Notes: generated by a model from the letters alone, not told the origin. 59,955 nucleotides of DNA from Bacteroidales bacterium (GCA_017471025.1 JAFUWX010000038.1:1-59955); one strand, 5' to 3'. Counted from the stretch's first letter, positions 52,460 to 59,955 are shown. Program-made: numbers and translations.

Positions 52460-53485
52460 TCAGATTTTTCCGTCGCTCAGGTATAAATAATCGCAGTCCA
52501 GCGAGCCGGATCCGCCGCCGACTTCAATATAGTACATAAGTTGGCGCATATCAACACCCATTTTCATTCCAAGACTTTCCCATTTTCTAAAATGAGCGGA
52601 GACGTCGATATGGCCGCTTTGGCGCGCAATACTGCGGACCGAAAAATACTGAAGGAACGTTTGCATGTCACCTAAGACGGATGGCGCATTGAACCTCTTA
52701 TTCTCGTATATGGTGTAAGTAACGCCGTCAACAACAAATTCGCCTTTTTTCTGACCGAGCAAAGCGGTCCCTGGTTTGCTAAACCAGTCGTCGACAATAA
52801 AGAATTCGACGAGAGGATTCAGCGCCCATCCGTGAATGCCAAGGAAACTATATCCGCCGGCGGAGCCTGTCTTACTGTGCCTGAAATAGAAGTCGTACTG
52901 CATATCCTGATATTTCACGGGATTGCCATAATCATATCCGACGCTGGCCACTAAATCATTAGTCCCGCTCCAGACGGCTTTGAATGTGCCGTTGTCGTAA
53001 TATGTCATAGAATTATTCCCGCCTTGATAAAAGAGGTAACCCGTCCAGGCACTTCCAACCTCGAAGAAAACTTCACCATTATTCTCCCCTTGGACTGTTT
53101 TGCCGTTGCCGACGTGCCCCATCTCGTCCTTGGCGGGGTCGCGGTCGTTCACGCTGACTGCGACCTTGTCGGAGACACTGCCCGCCGTTGCCGAGATCTC
53201 GCACTTTCCACTTCCGGTTGCAAGAACGTAACCATCGGCATTCACCTTTGCGACTGCGAGGTCCGATGAACTCCATACGACAGTCCCTGCATCGGCATCA
53301 TCAGGTGTAATCTCGACATTGAGCGCAAATTTTTCTCCAACCAACACCGCCGATTTGGGCGCACCCTTGATGGCAATGCTTATTTCCGCAGACTCAGGCT
53401 CGCCGGCGGGCTGATCTTTCTTATTGCAGCTCGTCGCAACCAATGTCATGGCCGCCATGACAATCAATACAATTCTTCTGTTCAT
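52460..53485 (-). CDS. GH11 xylanase-like lipoprotein with Ig-like (Big_2) domain
   Basis: This is a 341-residue lipoprotein (Cys20). Residues about 33-113 are a bacterial Ig-like Big_2 domain (VVWSSSDLAVAKVNADGYVLA). Residues about 135-338 match glycoside hydrolase family 11, a beta-jelly-roll family of endo-beta-1,4-xylanases: the FLGIHGWALNPLVEFFIVDDW strand with nucleophile Glu227, RFNAPSVLGDMQTFLQYFSVR (the family's N-x-PSI...TFxQYWSVR strand), and YYIEVGGGSGS with acid/base Glu321. Usual Tyr/Trp positions are partly changed, so specificity may differ. It has lower G+C than its surroundings and lies next to a tRNA and a phage-gene remnant, which suggests acquisition by transfer. Confidence 0.85.
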   Translation of the reverse strand: MNRRIVLIVMAAMTLVATSCNKKDQPAGEPESAEISIAIKGAPKSAVLVGEKFALNVEITPDDADAGTVVWSSSDLAVAKVNADGYVLATGSGKCEISATAGSVSDKVAVSVNDRDPAKDEMGHVGNGKTVQGENNGEVFFEVGSAWTGYLFYQGGNNSMTYYDNGTFKAVWSGTNDLVASVGYDYGNPVKYQDMQYDFYFRHSKTGSAGGYSFLGIHGWALNPLVEFFIVDDWFSKPGTALLGQKKGEFVVDGVTYTIYENKRFNAPSVLGDMQTFLQYFSVRSIARQSGHIDVSAHFRKWESLGMKMGVDMRQLMYYIEVGGGSGSLDCDYLYLSDGKI

Positions 53486-53505
53486 AATTTCTGTTTCTTA
53501 CCCTG

Positions 53506-53513
53506 CAAAGTTA
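53506..53513 (-). promoter_or_regulatory. -7 element for the GH11 gene
   Basis: On the - strand this is TAACTTTG, a perfect TAnnTTTG, 21 bp before the start codon. No TTG is found at the expected -33 distance. Confidence 0.45.
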
Positions 53514-53533
53514 GCACTTTTCGCGTACATTTC

Positions 53534-53869
53534 GTGTTAGCCGGGAAATTCTTTTCTACTCACTCAATTCGATTACCCTTGAGGGCGTTTTTTCCATGGG
53601 AATTGACGGAAGGAGGGCCTCAAAAGATGCGTTGTGCTAATATGCAGGGGATGTTCCGCATCCTTCAACCCCCCTCTTTAGTATCCCTCAAAGGACTCAC
53701 GGAAGAGTGGAAACGTGCCGGCATCGCCAAAGAAGGTGCCGAGGTGGCTAAAGCGGCCCGCAAAGAGGTAGAGAAACGGCTTGGTCGGAGTGTAGTTTCA
53801 CCAGAGAAAGCTATCGACCATATTCAGTCCCCAGAAGAACTTCCATTTTCCAAACCAGACGAACAATAG
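53534..53869 (+). pseudogene. Remnant of a BRO/DinD-type phage gene
   Basis: This open frame has no credible start or N-terminal domain. From about 53680 on it encodes LKGLTEEWKRAGIAKEGAEV and then an ARKEVEKRLGRSVVSPEKA stretch. That pattern (a Gly-rich then basic helix ending in GxSVVS) is typical of the C-terminal end of BRO-family/DinD-like proteins of phages and integrative elements. The N-terminal BRO or antirepressor domain is absent, so this looks like a 3' fragment left by deletion or recombination. It is followed immediately by the first 72-bp direct repeat. Confidence 0.5.
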
Positions 53870-53871
53870 TG

Positions 53872-53943
53872 CTGTAAACCAAACAGATACACCTCAATCA
53901 AATCCTCGAAATTGGTTCGATAATTGTCCCATTGCCCGCACAA
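53872..53943 (+). repeat. 72-bp direct repeat, copy 1
   Basis: This block recurs at 55154-55225 with two mismatches, and the last 59 bp are identical. The two copies flank the Fic gene. Each copy ends at CCGCACAA and is directly followed by an intrinsic terminator. Confidence 0.92.
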
Positions 53944-53971
53944 GCCGGCCTCTTCGAGGGCCGGTTTTTTT
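53944..53971 (+). terminator. Terminator after the BRO remnant
   Basis: A GC-rich stem (GCCGGCCTC with GAGGGCCGG, one bulged base, TTC loop) is followed by seven T residues. Confidence 0.8.
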
Positions 53972-53981
53972 GATAGAAATT

Positions 53982-54011
53982 TTGCAATCTGTCAAATTTT
54001 TGCTATTTTTG
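53982..54011 (+). promoter_or_regulatory. Promoter of the Fic gene
   Basis: TTG at 53982-53984, a 19-bp spacer and TATTTTTG at 54004-54011 match the Bacteroidetes consensus, 24 bp before the start codon. Confidence 0.75.
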
Positions 54012-54035
54012 ACAATTGAAAAGAAAACTGTCAAA
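53990..54035. promoter_or_regulatory. Candidate operator with three TGTCAAA motifs
   Basis: TGTCAAA at 53990-53996, its reverse complement TTTGACA at 54008-54014, and a third TGTCAAA at 54029-54035 immediately before the ATG. The first two form a dyad that covers the spacer and the -7 box, so a bound protein would block transcription. The winged-helix end of the Fic protein is one candidate repressor. Confidence 0.5.
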
Positions 54036-55148
54036 ATGGAAGCATACGATAGACATACTCCTTACAACCAACTTCCGCCCCTTCCTCCTGAAACGTCATT
54101 ATATCTGGATGAGGAAGTCGGGGCCAAACTGGTGCAAGCAAGCAGACGGCTGGCCGAGTTAAAAGGCTTGGCGGCCACGCTCCCCAACCAGACCATCTTC
54201 GTCAATACCATTGCCTTGCGGGAAGCAAAGGCCAGTAGTGCCATTGAGAATATATTTACCACGGACGATGAACTCTATCGTAGACTATCCTACCAGGAAG
54301 ATGACTACTTGGAGGGGCCGGCCAAGGAGATTCTACACTATAGGGAGGCTCTCTGGAAAGGTTTCCAGGACATCAAAAAAGAGAAAAACCTAAGCGTCGA
54401 AACAGTCGTTGACATCTTCCATCAAGTCAAACAGACGCACGAAGGAATTCGTCCATATCAGGCAGAAATTGTAATCAAAAAGAGAGGTTGGGGGTCCTTA
54501 ATTGCGGAAACCGTCTATACTCCCCCTAGAGGAAAAGGAGTCGTTGAAAAAAAGATGGCCGAGTGGATTGACTTCCTGAACGACGATTCTGCCTTCCCCA
54601 TTGACCCGCTCCTCAAAATGGCAATGGCTCACTATCAGTTTGAAGCCATCCATCCATTCCGGGACGGCAACGGCAGGACAGGCCGAATCCTATGCATTAT
54701 CTATTTGATTCAAAAGGGGCTCCTGGATCTGCCCATCCTCTATCTGAGCGCCTATATTCTCCAGAACAAGGATGCATACTATTATGCACTTAATAGCGTG
54801 ACTGGCCTCAGGAACTGGAAGGCATGGATTCTTTATATGCTTGAGGCCGTTTCCCAGACATCGGAATACACCATTGAAAAGATAAACCGTATCCGCTCTT
54901 TGATGGAAAAGACGGAAAGACTCATCCGGGAGAACAAACTTCCACTGGCCAGACTCAACCTTTCCAAGCTGTTTGAACAGCCCTATATCCGTTCTAAGAA
55001 CCTTATGTCAGATACAATTAAGAGTGTCAATACGGCCAAAAAGTACCTTAATCAGTTGGAAGGCCTCGGTCTTCTTACAAAAGAGAGAATCGGCAAAGAG
55101 TATATATGGTTCAACACCGAACTGATGGCTATTTTGTCGGATCAATGA
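54036..55148 (+). CDS. Fic-family AMPylase-like protein
   Basis: This is a 370-residue Fic protein. The start at 54036 follows the promoter and operator-like motifs; longer frames run through the promoter. The N-terminal part has the Fic_N layout with inhibitory motif SSAIEN (67-72, of the S/T-x-x-x-E-G/N type), so it is a class II, self-inhibited member. The Fic core HPFRDGNGRTGR (206-217) is intact, with catalytic His206. The C-terminal about 90 residues look like a winged helix. Family members transfer AMP, or another nucleotide moiety, to target hydroxyls. It is flanked by 72-bp direct repeats in a low-G+C island. Confidence 0.93.
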   Translation: MEAYDRHTPYNQLPPLPPETSLYLDEEVGAKLVQASRRLAELKGLAATLPNQTIFVNTIALREAKASSAIENIFTTDDELYRRLSYQEDDYLEGPAKEILHYREALWKGFQDIKKEKNLSVETVVDIFHQVKQTHEGIRPYQAEIVIKKRGWGSLIAETVYTPPRGKGVVEKKMAEWIDFLNDDSAFPIDPLLKMAMAHYQFEAIHPFRDGNGRTGRILCIIYLIQKGLLDLPILYLSAYILQNKDAYYYALNSVTGLRNWKAWILYMLEAVSQTSEYTIEKINRIRSLMEKTERLIRENKLPLARLNLSKLFEQPYIRSKNLMSDTIKSVNTAKKYLNQLEGLGLLTKERIGKEYIWFNTELMAILSDQ

Positions 55149-55153
55149 TTAAC

Positions 55154-55225
55154 CTGTAATCCAAATAGATACACCTCAATCAAATCCTCGAAATTGGTTC
55201 GATAATTGTCCCATTGCCCGCACAA
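55154..55225 (+). repeat. 72-bp direct repeat, copy 2
   Basis: This is the second copy of 53872-53943 and lies five bases after the Fic stop codon. Its end, CCGCACAAAGGGA at 55218-55230, also matches the end of the tRNA-Leu gene and its flank at 52176-52188. Confidence 0.92.
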
Positions 55226-55229
55226 AGGG

Positions 55230-55260
55230 ACCGGCCGAAGAGAAATCTTCGGCCGGTTTC
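55230..55260. terminator. Terminator between Fic and def
   Basis: A perfect 12-bp stem (ACCGGCCGAAGA at 55230-55241 with its complement at 55246-55257) with a GAAA loop lies between two convergent genes, so it may serve both. Confidence 0.85.
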
Positions 55261-55270
55261 CTATATATAT

Positions 55271-55825
55271 TTATTTGATTTTCGTATTGTAACGGGCCTG
55301 GACCTTCCCTTTGCTGATGTTCTGCAACTTCTTCAACAGCATCTTCTTACGGATCGGGGCGACATGGTCGGTGAAGACGTCCCCTTCCAGGTGCGATAGC
55401 TCATGCTGCACCATCCGGGCGGCGAATTTGTCGAAGGTCTCCGTGACCTGCTGGAAATTCTCGTCGTAGTAGGTCACCGTGACGGAAGCGGGACGGCGCA
55501 CGTCCGCATACACGCCGGGGATGCTGAGGCAGCCTTCGTTGTATTCGCACTGCTTGTCGCTCGTGGCGGTGATGACCGGGTTGATGAGCGTGCGGCGGAA
55601 ATCCTTGAGGTAGTCGTAGGTCTCCGTCAGTTCGGTGCCGTCCACGATGACGACCCGGCTGCTGACGCCGATCTGGGGCGCTGCCAGGCCGCAGCCGTCG
55701 GCATGGGCGAGGGTATCTTTCAGGTCCTGGACCAGGGCCAGGATGCCTTCTTTGTCATTGAGGTCCACCGGCTGCGCCTTCTTGCGCAGGACCTCGGAAC
55801 CATACAGGTAAATGGGTTGAATCAT
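55271..55825 (-). CDS. def: Peptide deformylase
   Basis: This is a 184-residue deformylase that removes the N-formyl group from new proteins. All three motifs are visible: GLAAPQIG (about 45-52), EGCLSIPG (about 96-103, with the metal-binding Cys) and QHELSHLEG (about 139-147, with the two metal His and catalytic Glu). It lies 41 bp after ruvX on the same strand. Confidence 0.97.
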   Translation of the reverse strand: MIQPIYLYGSEVLRKKAQPVDLNDKEGILALVQDLKDTLAHADGCGLAAPQIGVSSRVVIVDGTELTETYDYLKDFRRTLINPVITATSDKQCEYNEGCLSIPGVYADVRRPASVTVTYYDENFQQVTETFDKFAARMVQHELSHLEGDVFTDHVAPIRKKMLLKKLQNISKGKVQARYNTKIK

Positions 55826-55866
55826 CTTGTCTATGCTATGTGGCAGGCCGGAGCCTGCGCTTGTTC

Positions 55867-56352
55867 TTATTTCCTCCGGCCCGGCTTGCGGGACCGGCTT
55901 TCGGGGATGGCGTCCTGCGGTACTGCAAAAGACGGACCTCCCGACATGCGGTCCAGATAGCCCTGGAGGATGATGGCGGCGCTGATCCGGTCCACGGAAG
56001 CCTTGTCGCGCCGGTCGGAGGCCTTCATCCCGCCGTCGATCATCGCCCGGTGCGCGAGCACGGAGGTGAATCGCTCGTCTTCCAGGGTGACTGGGATGTC
56101 CGGAAAGGCTTTGGCCAGTTGCTTCAGGAAGACCTCCACGTCGGCGGCCGCTTCGGACGGCGCTCCGCTCAGATTTCGCGGATATCCGACCACAAATCGA
56201 ATTATCCGCTCGCCCTGAGCATAATTTTTGATATAATCTATTAACTTTGCAGAATGGACGGTCTCCAGGGGAGATGCGAAGATGCCGAGCGGGTCGCTGA
56301 CCGCGACGCCGGTGCGTTTTCTTCCGTAATCTATGCCGATGATCCTGTCCAT
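55867..56352 (-). CDS. ruvX: Holliday junction resolvase-like RuvX (YqgF)
   Basis: This is a 161-residue RNase H-fold protein of the YqgF/RuvX family. The start at 56352 gives MDRIIGIDYGRKRTGVAVSD, the conserved first strand with the metal-binding Asp. FVVGYPRNLSG and LEDERFTSVLAHR follow, and KASVDRISAAIILQGYL carries the last catalytic Asp. YqgF is implicated in 16S rRNA 3'-end processing and/or DNA junction resolution. The C-terminal about 20 residues are a basic Arg/Lys tail. Confidence 0.95.
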   Translation of the reverse strand: MDRIIGIDYGRKRTGVAVSDPLGIFASPLETVHSAKLIDYIKNYAQGERIIRFVVGYPRNLSGAPSEAAADVEVFLKQLAKAFPDIPVTLEDERFTSVLAHRAMIDGGMKASDRRDKASVDRISAAIILQGYLDRMSGGPSFAVPQDAIPESRSRKPGRRK

Positions 56353-56361
56353 TTCAACCTG

Positions 56362-56392
56362 CAAAGTTAACAAATTGTATGGCAAGAAACAA
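56362..56392 (-). promoter_or_regulatory. Promoter of ruvX-def
   Basis: On the - strand TTG (56392-56390), 20-bp spacer and TAACTTTG (56369-56362) match the Bacteroidetes promoter exactly. The -33 box lies inside the coding start of the divergent M23 gene, whose own start is only 27 bases from that of ruvX. Confidence 0.8.
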
Positions 56393-57239
56393 TAGACAGA
56401 CCAAAGAACCCCGGACGAACCGATACAGGCTGGCGCTTGTGGACGATACCACCCACGAGCACATCTGGACCCTGCGGTTTACCCGGTGGACCTTTTTTCT
56501 GACGCTCCTTTCCATCATCACGGTGCTGCTGGCCGGCGCCATGTCCCTGGTCGCCTTTACCCCGCTACGGACCTTCATCCCGGGCTATCCCGATGCCCAC
56601 ACCCGCCGGGCGGCCATGCAGAATGCCATCACGATCGATTCCCTGGAGCATGTCATCACCCGTTGGGAGTTCTACTCGGAGAACCTGCGCCGCGTCATGG
56701 AAGGGGAGGATCCCGTCCGCATAGACAGTGTCATCCGCAGCCATGCCGAGGCGGAGATAAACCCCCTGAGCCATGATTACCTGATCCAGCAGGATTCCCT
56801 GCTGCGTCAGACGGTCCGCGAGGCCGAGCAGTTCGGCCTTTCCGGCGCCCAGGTGCGCCGCCTGCCCATCGAAGGGATGCATTTCTTCGTGCCGATGAAA
56901 GGCGTCGTGTCGCGCGGCTTTGAGGCCGTCGTCCATCCCTATATCGACGTGACGGCGCCGCAGGGCTCCGTGGTCATGGCGGTGCTGGACGGTACGGTGG
57001 TCCAGGCCGGCTGGAGCGATGCGTATGGCTATACCGTGGTCATCCAGCATGCCGACGACATCCTGTCCGTCTATCGGCACAACCAGAAACTGCTCAAGAA
57101 GGAAGGCGACAAAGTGACCGCCGGCTCCTCCATCGCCCTGGTCGGCAACGCCGGGACCCAGGCGCAGGACAGCCATCTGCACTTTGAATTATGGTACCGG
57201 GGCGAGGCGGTGGATCCGGTCAAGTATATTGCGTTTTAA
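56379..57239 (+). CDS. M23-family (LytM) metallopeptidase, membrane anchored
   Basis: This is a 286-residue protein with a cytoplasmic N-terminus, one transmembrane helix (about 37-60), a helical linker (about 75-155) and a C-terminal LytM/M23 domain (about 165-286). Zinc ligands His186 and Asp190 (HPYID) and His268 in SHLHFELW, plus catalytic-type His266 and His234, are all present, so the domain is probably active on peptidoglycan. Linker and topology resemble the divisome/elongasome-associated M23 proteins of Bacteroidetes. It overlaps dxr by one base. A TAACTTTG at 56242-56249 inside ruvX, in an A+T-rich patch, may be part of its promoter. Confidence 0.9.
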   Translation: MARNNRQTKEPRTNRYRLALVDDTTHEHIWTLRFTRWTFFLTLLSIITVLLAGAMSLVAFTPLRTFIPGYPDAHTRRAAMQNAITIDSLEHVITRWEFYSENLRRVMEGEDPVRIDSVIRSHAEAEINPLSHDYLIQQDSLLRQTVREAEQFGLSGAQVRRLPIEGMHFFVPMKGVVSRGFEAVVHPYIDVTAPQGSVVMAVLDGTVVQAGWSDAYGYTVVIQHADDILSVYRHNQKLLKKEGDKVTAGSSIALVGNAGTQAQDSHLHFELWYRGEAVDPVKYIAF

Positions 57240-58384
57240 TGGAGAAGAGAAAGATAGCGATATTGGGCTCGACCGGTTCCATCGGCCGGCAGGCCCTGGA
57301 CGTGGTGCGTCAGCATCCGGACCGCTTTGAAGTGGAGTTGCTGACGGCCAATACCCAAGCCGAGCTGCTGGTGCAGCAGGCCAAGGAATTCGATGCGAAC
57401 GCGGTGGTGATATGCCGGGAAGACAAATACCAGGAAGTAGCTGACGCCCTGACGGATACGAAAGTCTTTGCGGGTATGGACTCCGTCTGCGACCTGGTCC
57501 GTTCGGACAATGTCGATCTCGTACTGACGGCGATGGTGGGCTTCAGCGGCCTGCGTCCGACCCTGGCCGCGATCGAGGCGGGAAAGCCCATCGCCCTGGC
57601 CAACAAGGAGACCCTCGTGGCCGGCGGGTCCGTCGTCATGGACCTGGCCCGTCGCAAGCAGGTGCCCATCCTTCCGGTGGATTCCGAGCACTCGGCCATT
57701 TTCCAATGCCTGATGGCCGCGGCCGGCAACCGCTTGAAAAAGATCCATCTGACCGCCTCGGGCGGGCCGTTCCGGACCTGGACCCGGGAACAGATCGCCT
57801 CGGCGACCTGCGCGCAGGCACTGCAGCATCCCCAGTGGAACATGGGCGCGAAAATCACCATTGATTCCGCGACGATGATGAACAAGGGCTTCGAGATGAT
57901 CGAGGCGCGCTGGCTCTTCGACACGGCGCCGGACGATATCCGCATCGTCGTGCATCCGCAGTCCGTCATCCACTCGATGGTGGAATTCGAAGACGGGGCC
58001 GTCCTGGCCCAGATGGGCTGTCCGGACATGCGCGAACCCATCCAGTTCGCCATGGCCTTCCCGGACCGCCTGACGCTGAACAACCGCAAGCTGGACTTCC
58101 CGGCCTTGGGCAGTCTGACCTTCGAAGAACCTGATTTTGAGAAGTTTCCCTGCCTGCAGCTGGCCTTTGACGCCATCCGGCGCGGGGGAAACGTGCCCTG
58201 CGCCATGAATGCGGCCAATGAAGCCGCCGTCGCCGCCTATCTGGCCGGCCGGATCGGCTTCTACGACATCGCCCGTCTCGTGGAGGAGGCGATGGACGAG
58301 GTCTCCTTCCTCGCCCATCCTTCCGTCGAGGATATCCTCGCCACGCACGAAGAAACCTTTGCCAAAGCCCGGGAGAAAGTATGA
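57239..58384 (+). CDS. dxr: 1-deoxy-D-xylulose 5-phosphate reductoisomerase
   Basis: This is a 381-residue DXR, the second enzyme of the non-mevalonate isoprenoid route. NADPH-binding GSTGSIGRQALDV (about 9-21), ANKETLVAGG (about 120), metal-binding DSEHSAIFQ (about 145-153) and TASGGPFR (about 175) are diagnostic. The start at 57239 overlaps the upstream stop by one base, and its stop overlaps rseP (ATGA). Confidence 0.97.
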   Translation: MEKRKIAILGSTGSIGRQALDVVRQHPDRFEVELLTANTQAELLVQQAKEFDANAVVICREDKYQEVADALTDTKVFAGMDSVCDLVRSDNVDLVLTAMVGFSGLRPTLAAIEAGKPIALANKETLVAGGSVVMDLARRKQVPILPVDSEHSAIFQCLMAAAGNRLKKIHLTASGGPFRTWTREQIASATCAQALQHPQWNMGAKITIDSATMMNKGFEMIEARWLFDTAPDDIRIVVHPQSVIHSMVEFEDGAVLAQMGCPDMREPIQFAMAFPDRLTLNNRKLDFPALGSLTFEEPDFEKFPCLQLAFDAIRRGGNVPCAMNAANEAAVAAYLAGRIGFYDIARLVEEAMDEVSFLAHPSVEDILATHEETFAKAREKV

Positions 58385-59721
58385 TCGTCCTTGTCAAAAC
58401 CTTGCAGGTGATCCTGGCGCTCGCGGTGTTGATCCTTTTCCACGAGCTGGGGCATTTCACCTTCGCCAAACTCTTCGGTATCCGGGTCGATAAGTTCTTC
58501 CTGTTCTTCGATGTGAACGGCTTCAAACTCCTGAGTACCAAGGAGGGATGGTTCTCCAAACTGTTCCCCGGACTGAAGAAATATGAGACGGAATACGGGA
58601 TCGGCTGGCTGCCTTTCGGCGGTTATTGCAAGATCAACGGCATGGTCGATGAGTCCATGGATACGGACTTCCTCCAGCATGAGCCGCAGCCCTGGGAATT
58701 CCGCAGCAAGCCGGCCTGGCAGCGTCTGCTGGTGATGTCCGGCGGCGTGCTGTTCAATTTCATCCTGGCCATTTTCTTCTTCATCATCATCCTGGGCGTA
58801 TGGGGCGAAACCTACCTCAGCAATGAAGACAATGCTATCTATGTCAATGAGTTGTCCTACGATATGGGCTTCCGGACCGGGGACCGCATCCTGTTGCTGG
58901 ACGATTATGCCCCCGAGAATTTCTCCATGCTCGCGGCCGACATCGTCCGCCGGCAGGTCCGTAAGGTGATCCTCCTGCGCGGGGCGGATACCGTGTCCGT
59001 CTATATCGACCAGGCTCGGACCGGGGATATCCTCCAGCATCCGGACATGTTCTCCGTGGCCGTGCCCTTCGTCGTGGATTCCATTCCGCAGATTTCCCCC
59101 AATTACGAAGCCGGCTTCCGCCATGGCGACCGTTTCATCGCCGTGAACGGCCGGCCCCTGACCTATGTCCAGGAATCGCATGAGGCCGTGGAAGGGCTGC
59201 GGGACCAGGCCGTCCCCGTCACCGTCGTGCGCGGAGCGGATACCCTCGCGATGGATATGCGGCTGGACACCCTCGGACGGGCGCTGATCTATGCCCAGAT
59301 TCCGGGGATACGGACCCGTCGCTACAATGCCCTGACGGCCATTCCGGCCGGTTTCCGGATGGCCTGGACCTCCGTGTCGGACTACCTGAAGGACCTGCGG
59401 ATGGTGGCTACGCCCAGCACGGGGGCCTACAAGTCCGTGGGCAGTTTCATCGCCATCGGACAGGCTTTCCCGGGCTATTGGGACTGGTACCGTTTCCTGT
59501 ATCTGCTGGCCATCCTGTCCATCATGCTCGGCGTGATGAACCTGCTGCCGATCCCGGCCCTGGACGGCGGCCATATCGTCTTCACGCTGTATGAGATGAT
59601 TACGGGCCGCAAGCCCGGGGAGAAGTTCCTGATGGTGGCCCAGATGATCGGGCTGGTGCTGATTTTCGGCCTGATGTTCCTGGCCTGCGGGAACGACCTG
59701 ATGCGGCTCCTGCGTCCTTAG
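58381..59721 (+). CDS. rseP: Site-2 protease RseP
   Basis: This is a 446-residue intramembrane zinc metalloprotease. HELGH (21-25) in the first transmembrane helix is the zinc-binding catalytic motif. A long insertion in the first part (about residues 38-95) precedes the second helix; PDZ-like periplasmic regions span about 150-310. The LLPIPALDGGHI motif near 385-396 supplies the third metal ligand. RseP cuts transmembrane anti-sigma factors and signal-peptide remnants. dxr-rseP is a common gene pair in bacteria. Confidence 0.96.
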   Translation: MIVLVKTLQVILALAVLILFHELGHFTFAKLFGIRVDKFFLFFDVNGFKLLSTKEGWFSKLFPGLKKYETEYGIGWLPFGGYCKINGMVDESMDTDFLQHEPQPWEFRSKPAWQRLLVMSGGVLFNFILAIFFFIIILGVWGETYLSNEDNAIYVNELSYDMGFRTGDRILLLDDYAPENFSMLAADIVRRQVRKVILLRGADTVSVYIDQARTGDILQHPDMFSVAVPFVVDSIPQISPNYEAGFRHGDRFIAVNGRPLTYVQESHEAVEGLRDQAVPVTVVRGADTLAMDMRLDTLGRALIYAQIPGIRTRRYNALTAIPAGFRMAWTSVSDYLKDLRMVATPSTGAYKSVGSFIAIGQAFPGYWDWYRFLYLLAILSIMLGVMNLLPIPALDGGHIVFTLYEMITGRKPGEKFLMVAQMIGLVLIFGLMFLACGNDLMRLLRP

Positions 59722-59955
59722 GCGCATAATTTGCAGTGATTTACACGATATAATTCCGATTGTACAATACTTCGGTAAATTTTAATGTTTAGGAGCCGCA
59801 AGGCGGCAGGCTACACGAAAACATACAGTTTAACAACAAAAGTTCATTGAAAACACTGTCAATAACGACCGCTCAGAAGGCTGCTGAGAGTGGGTGCAAA
59901 TGCTCCGAAAAAGATGCGTAAATTGCTGAAAATAAAGCAGAAAAGTATTGCATAA
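59722..59955. other. Terminal region without a supported gene
   Basis: The last 234 bases are A+T-rich. They contain a short GCCGC/GCGGC hairpin near 59794-59806 and no frame with a recognisable product. A 13-codon frame ending at the window edge is too short to support. Confidence 0.5.

Noticed and set aside
53872-53943. 3' end of a second tRNA gene inside the 72-bp repeat (GGTTCGA ... CCCGCA)
   Set aside because: The T-arm does not pair properly, the distance from TTCGA to the end is too long, and no matching 5' half is present.
56870-57236. Inactive M23 domain
   Set aside because: At first the metal site looked degenerate, but His186, Asp190 and His268 occupy the expected spacing, so activity is likely.

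Overview
The window comes from the chromosome of a fairly high-G+C member of the Bacteroidales, probably an uncultured gut or rumen lineage. The evidence is two SusC/SusD glycan-utilisation loci, many Bacteroidetes-style lipoproteins, core genes typical of the phylum (bS16 with an Ala/Glu-rich tail, dxr-rseP), and promoters of the Bacteroidetes type, TTG-N19/20-TAnnTTTG, visible at several loci. No family or species can be assigned from the sequence alone.

Region 1 (1-1083) holds a DUF486 membrane protein and a nitroreductase-like protein, divergently transcribed. Region 2 (1332-29596, + strand) is a large alpha-glucan locus. It starts with a GH13 lipoprotein, then five tandem lipoproteins that each fuse a fimbrillin-like (FimA/Mfa-type) N-terminal domain to one to four SusE/SusF-type starch-binding modules. 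After a strong terminator and a clear promoter come a four-module SusE/F protein, a 48-residue acidic peptide, a sixth fimbrillin/SusE-F fusion, SusC and SusD. A tightly overlapping sugar operon follows: cupin phosphoglucose isomerase, ROK kinase, exo/endonuclease/phosphatase-fold lipoprotein, an enlarged type I phosphomannose isomerase homologue, a second cupin isomerase, a six-hairpin glycosidase-like protein, a GH66 dextranase, a small SusE-like lipoprotein and a GntR/UTRA regulator. The likely target is dextran or a related alpha-1,6/alpha-1,4 glucan. The fimbrillin/starch-binding fusions are the most unusual feature and the best candidate for an undescribed system: a cell-surface glycan-capture apparatus built from pilin-like subunits.

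Region 3 (29604-42918, - strand) meets region 2 at a 125-bp near-perfect inverted repeat. It is a second locus, probably for a beta-mannan, in an unusual order: SusE-like protein, GH2 with discoidin domains, GH26 mannanase, GH37 trehalase-like protein, SusC, SusD and a surface lipoprotein. Region 4 (43019-51920) holds a fucose-isomerase-fold protein, a LolA-like protein, a compact lysine/diaminopimelate cluster (M20 peptidase/dapE, lysC, dapB, dapA, dapD, dapF), a DUF975 membrane protein and, on the opposite strand, rpsP-rimM.

Region 5 (52098-55260) is a small accessory island of visibly lower G+C next to a tRNA-Leu(GAG). It carries a GH11 xylanase-like lipoprotein, a remnant of a BRO/DinD-type phage gene, and a Fic protein flanked by 72-bp direct repeats. 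Region 6 (55271-59721) is housekeeping: def and ruvX on the - strand, and an M23 peptidase, dxr and rseP on the + strand. The last 234 bases hold no gene that can be supported.
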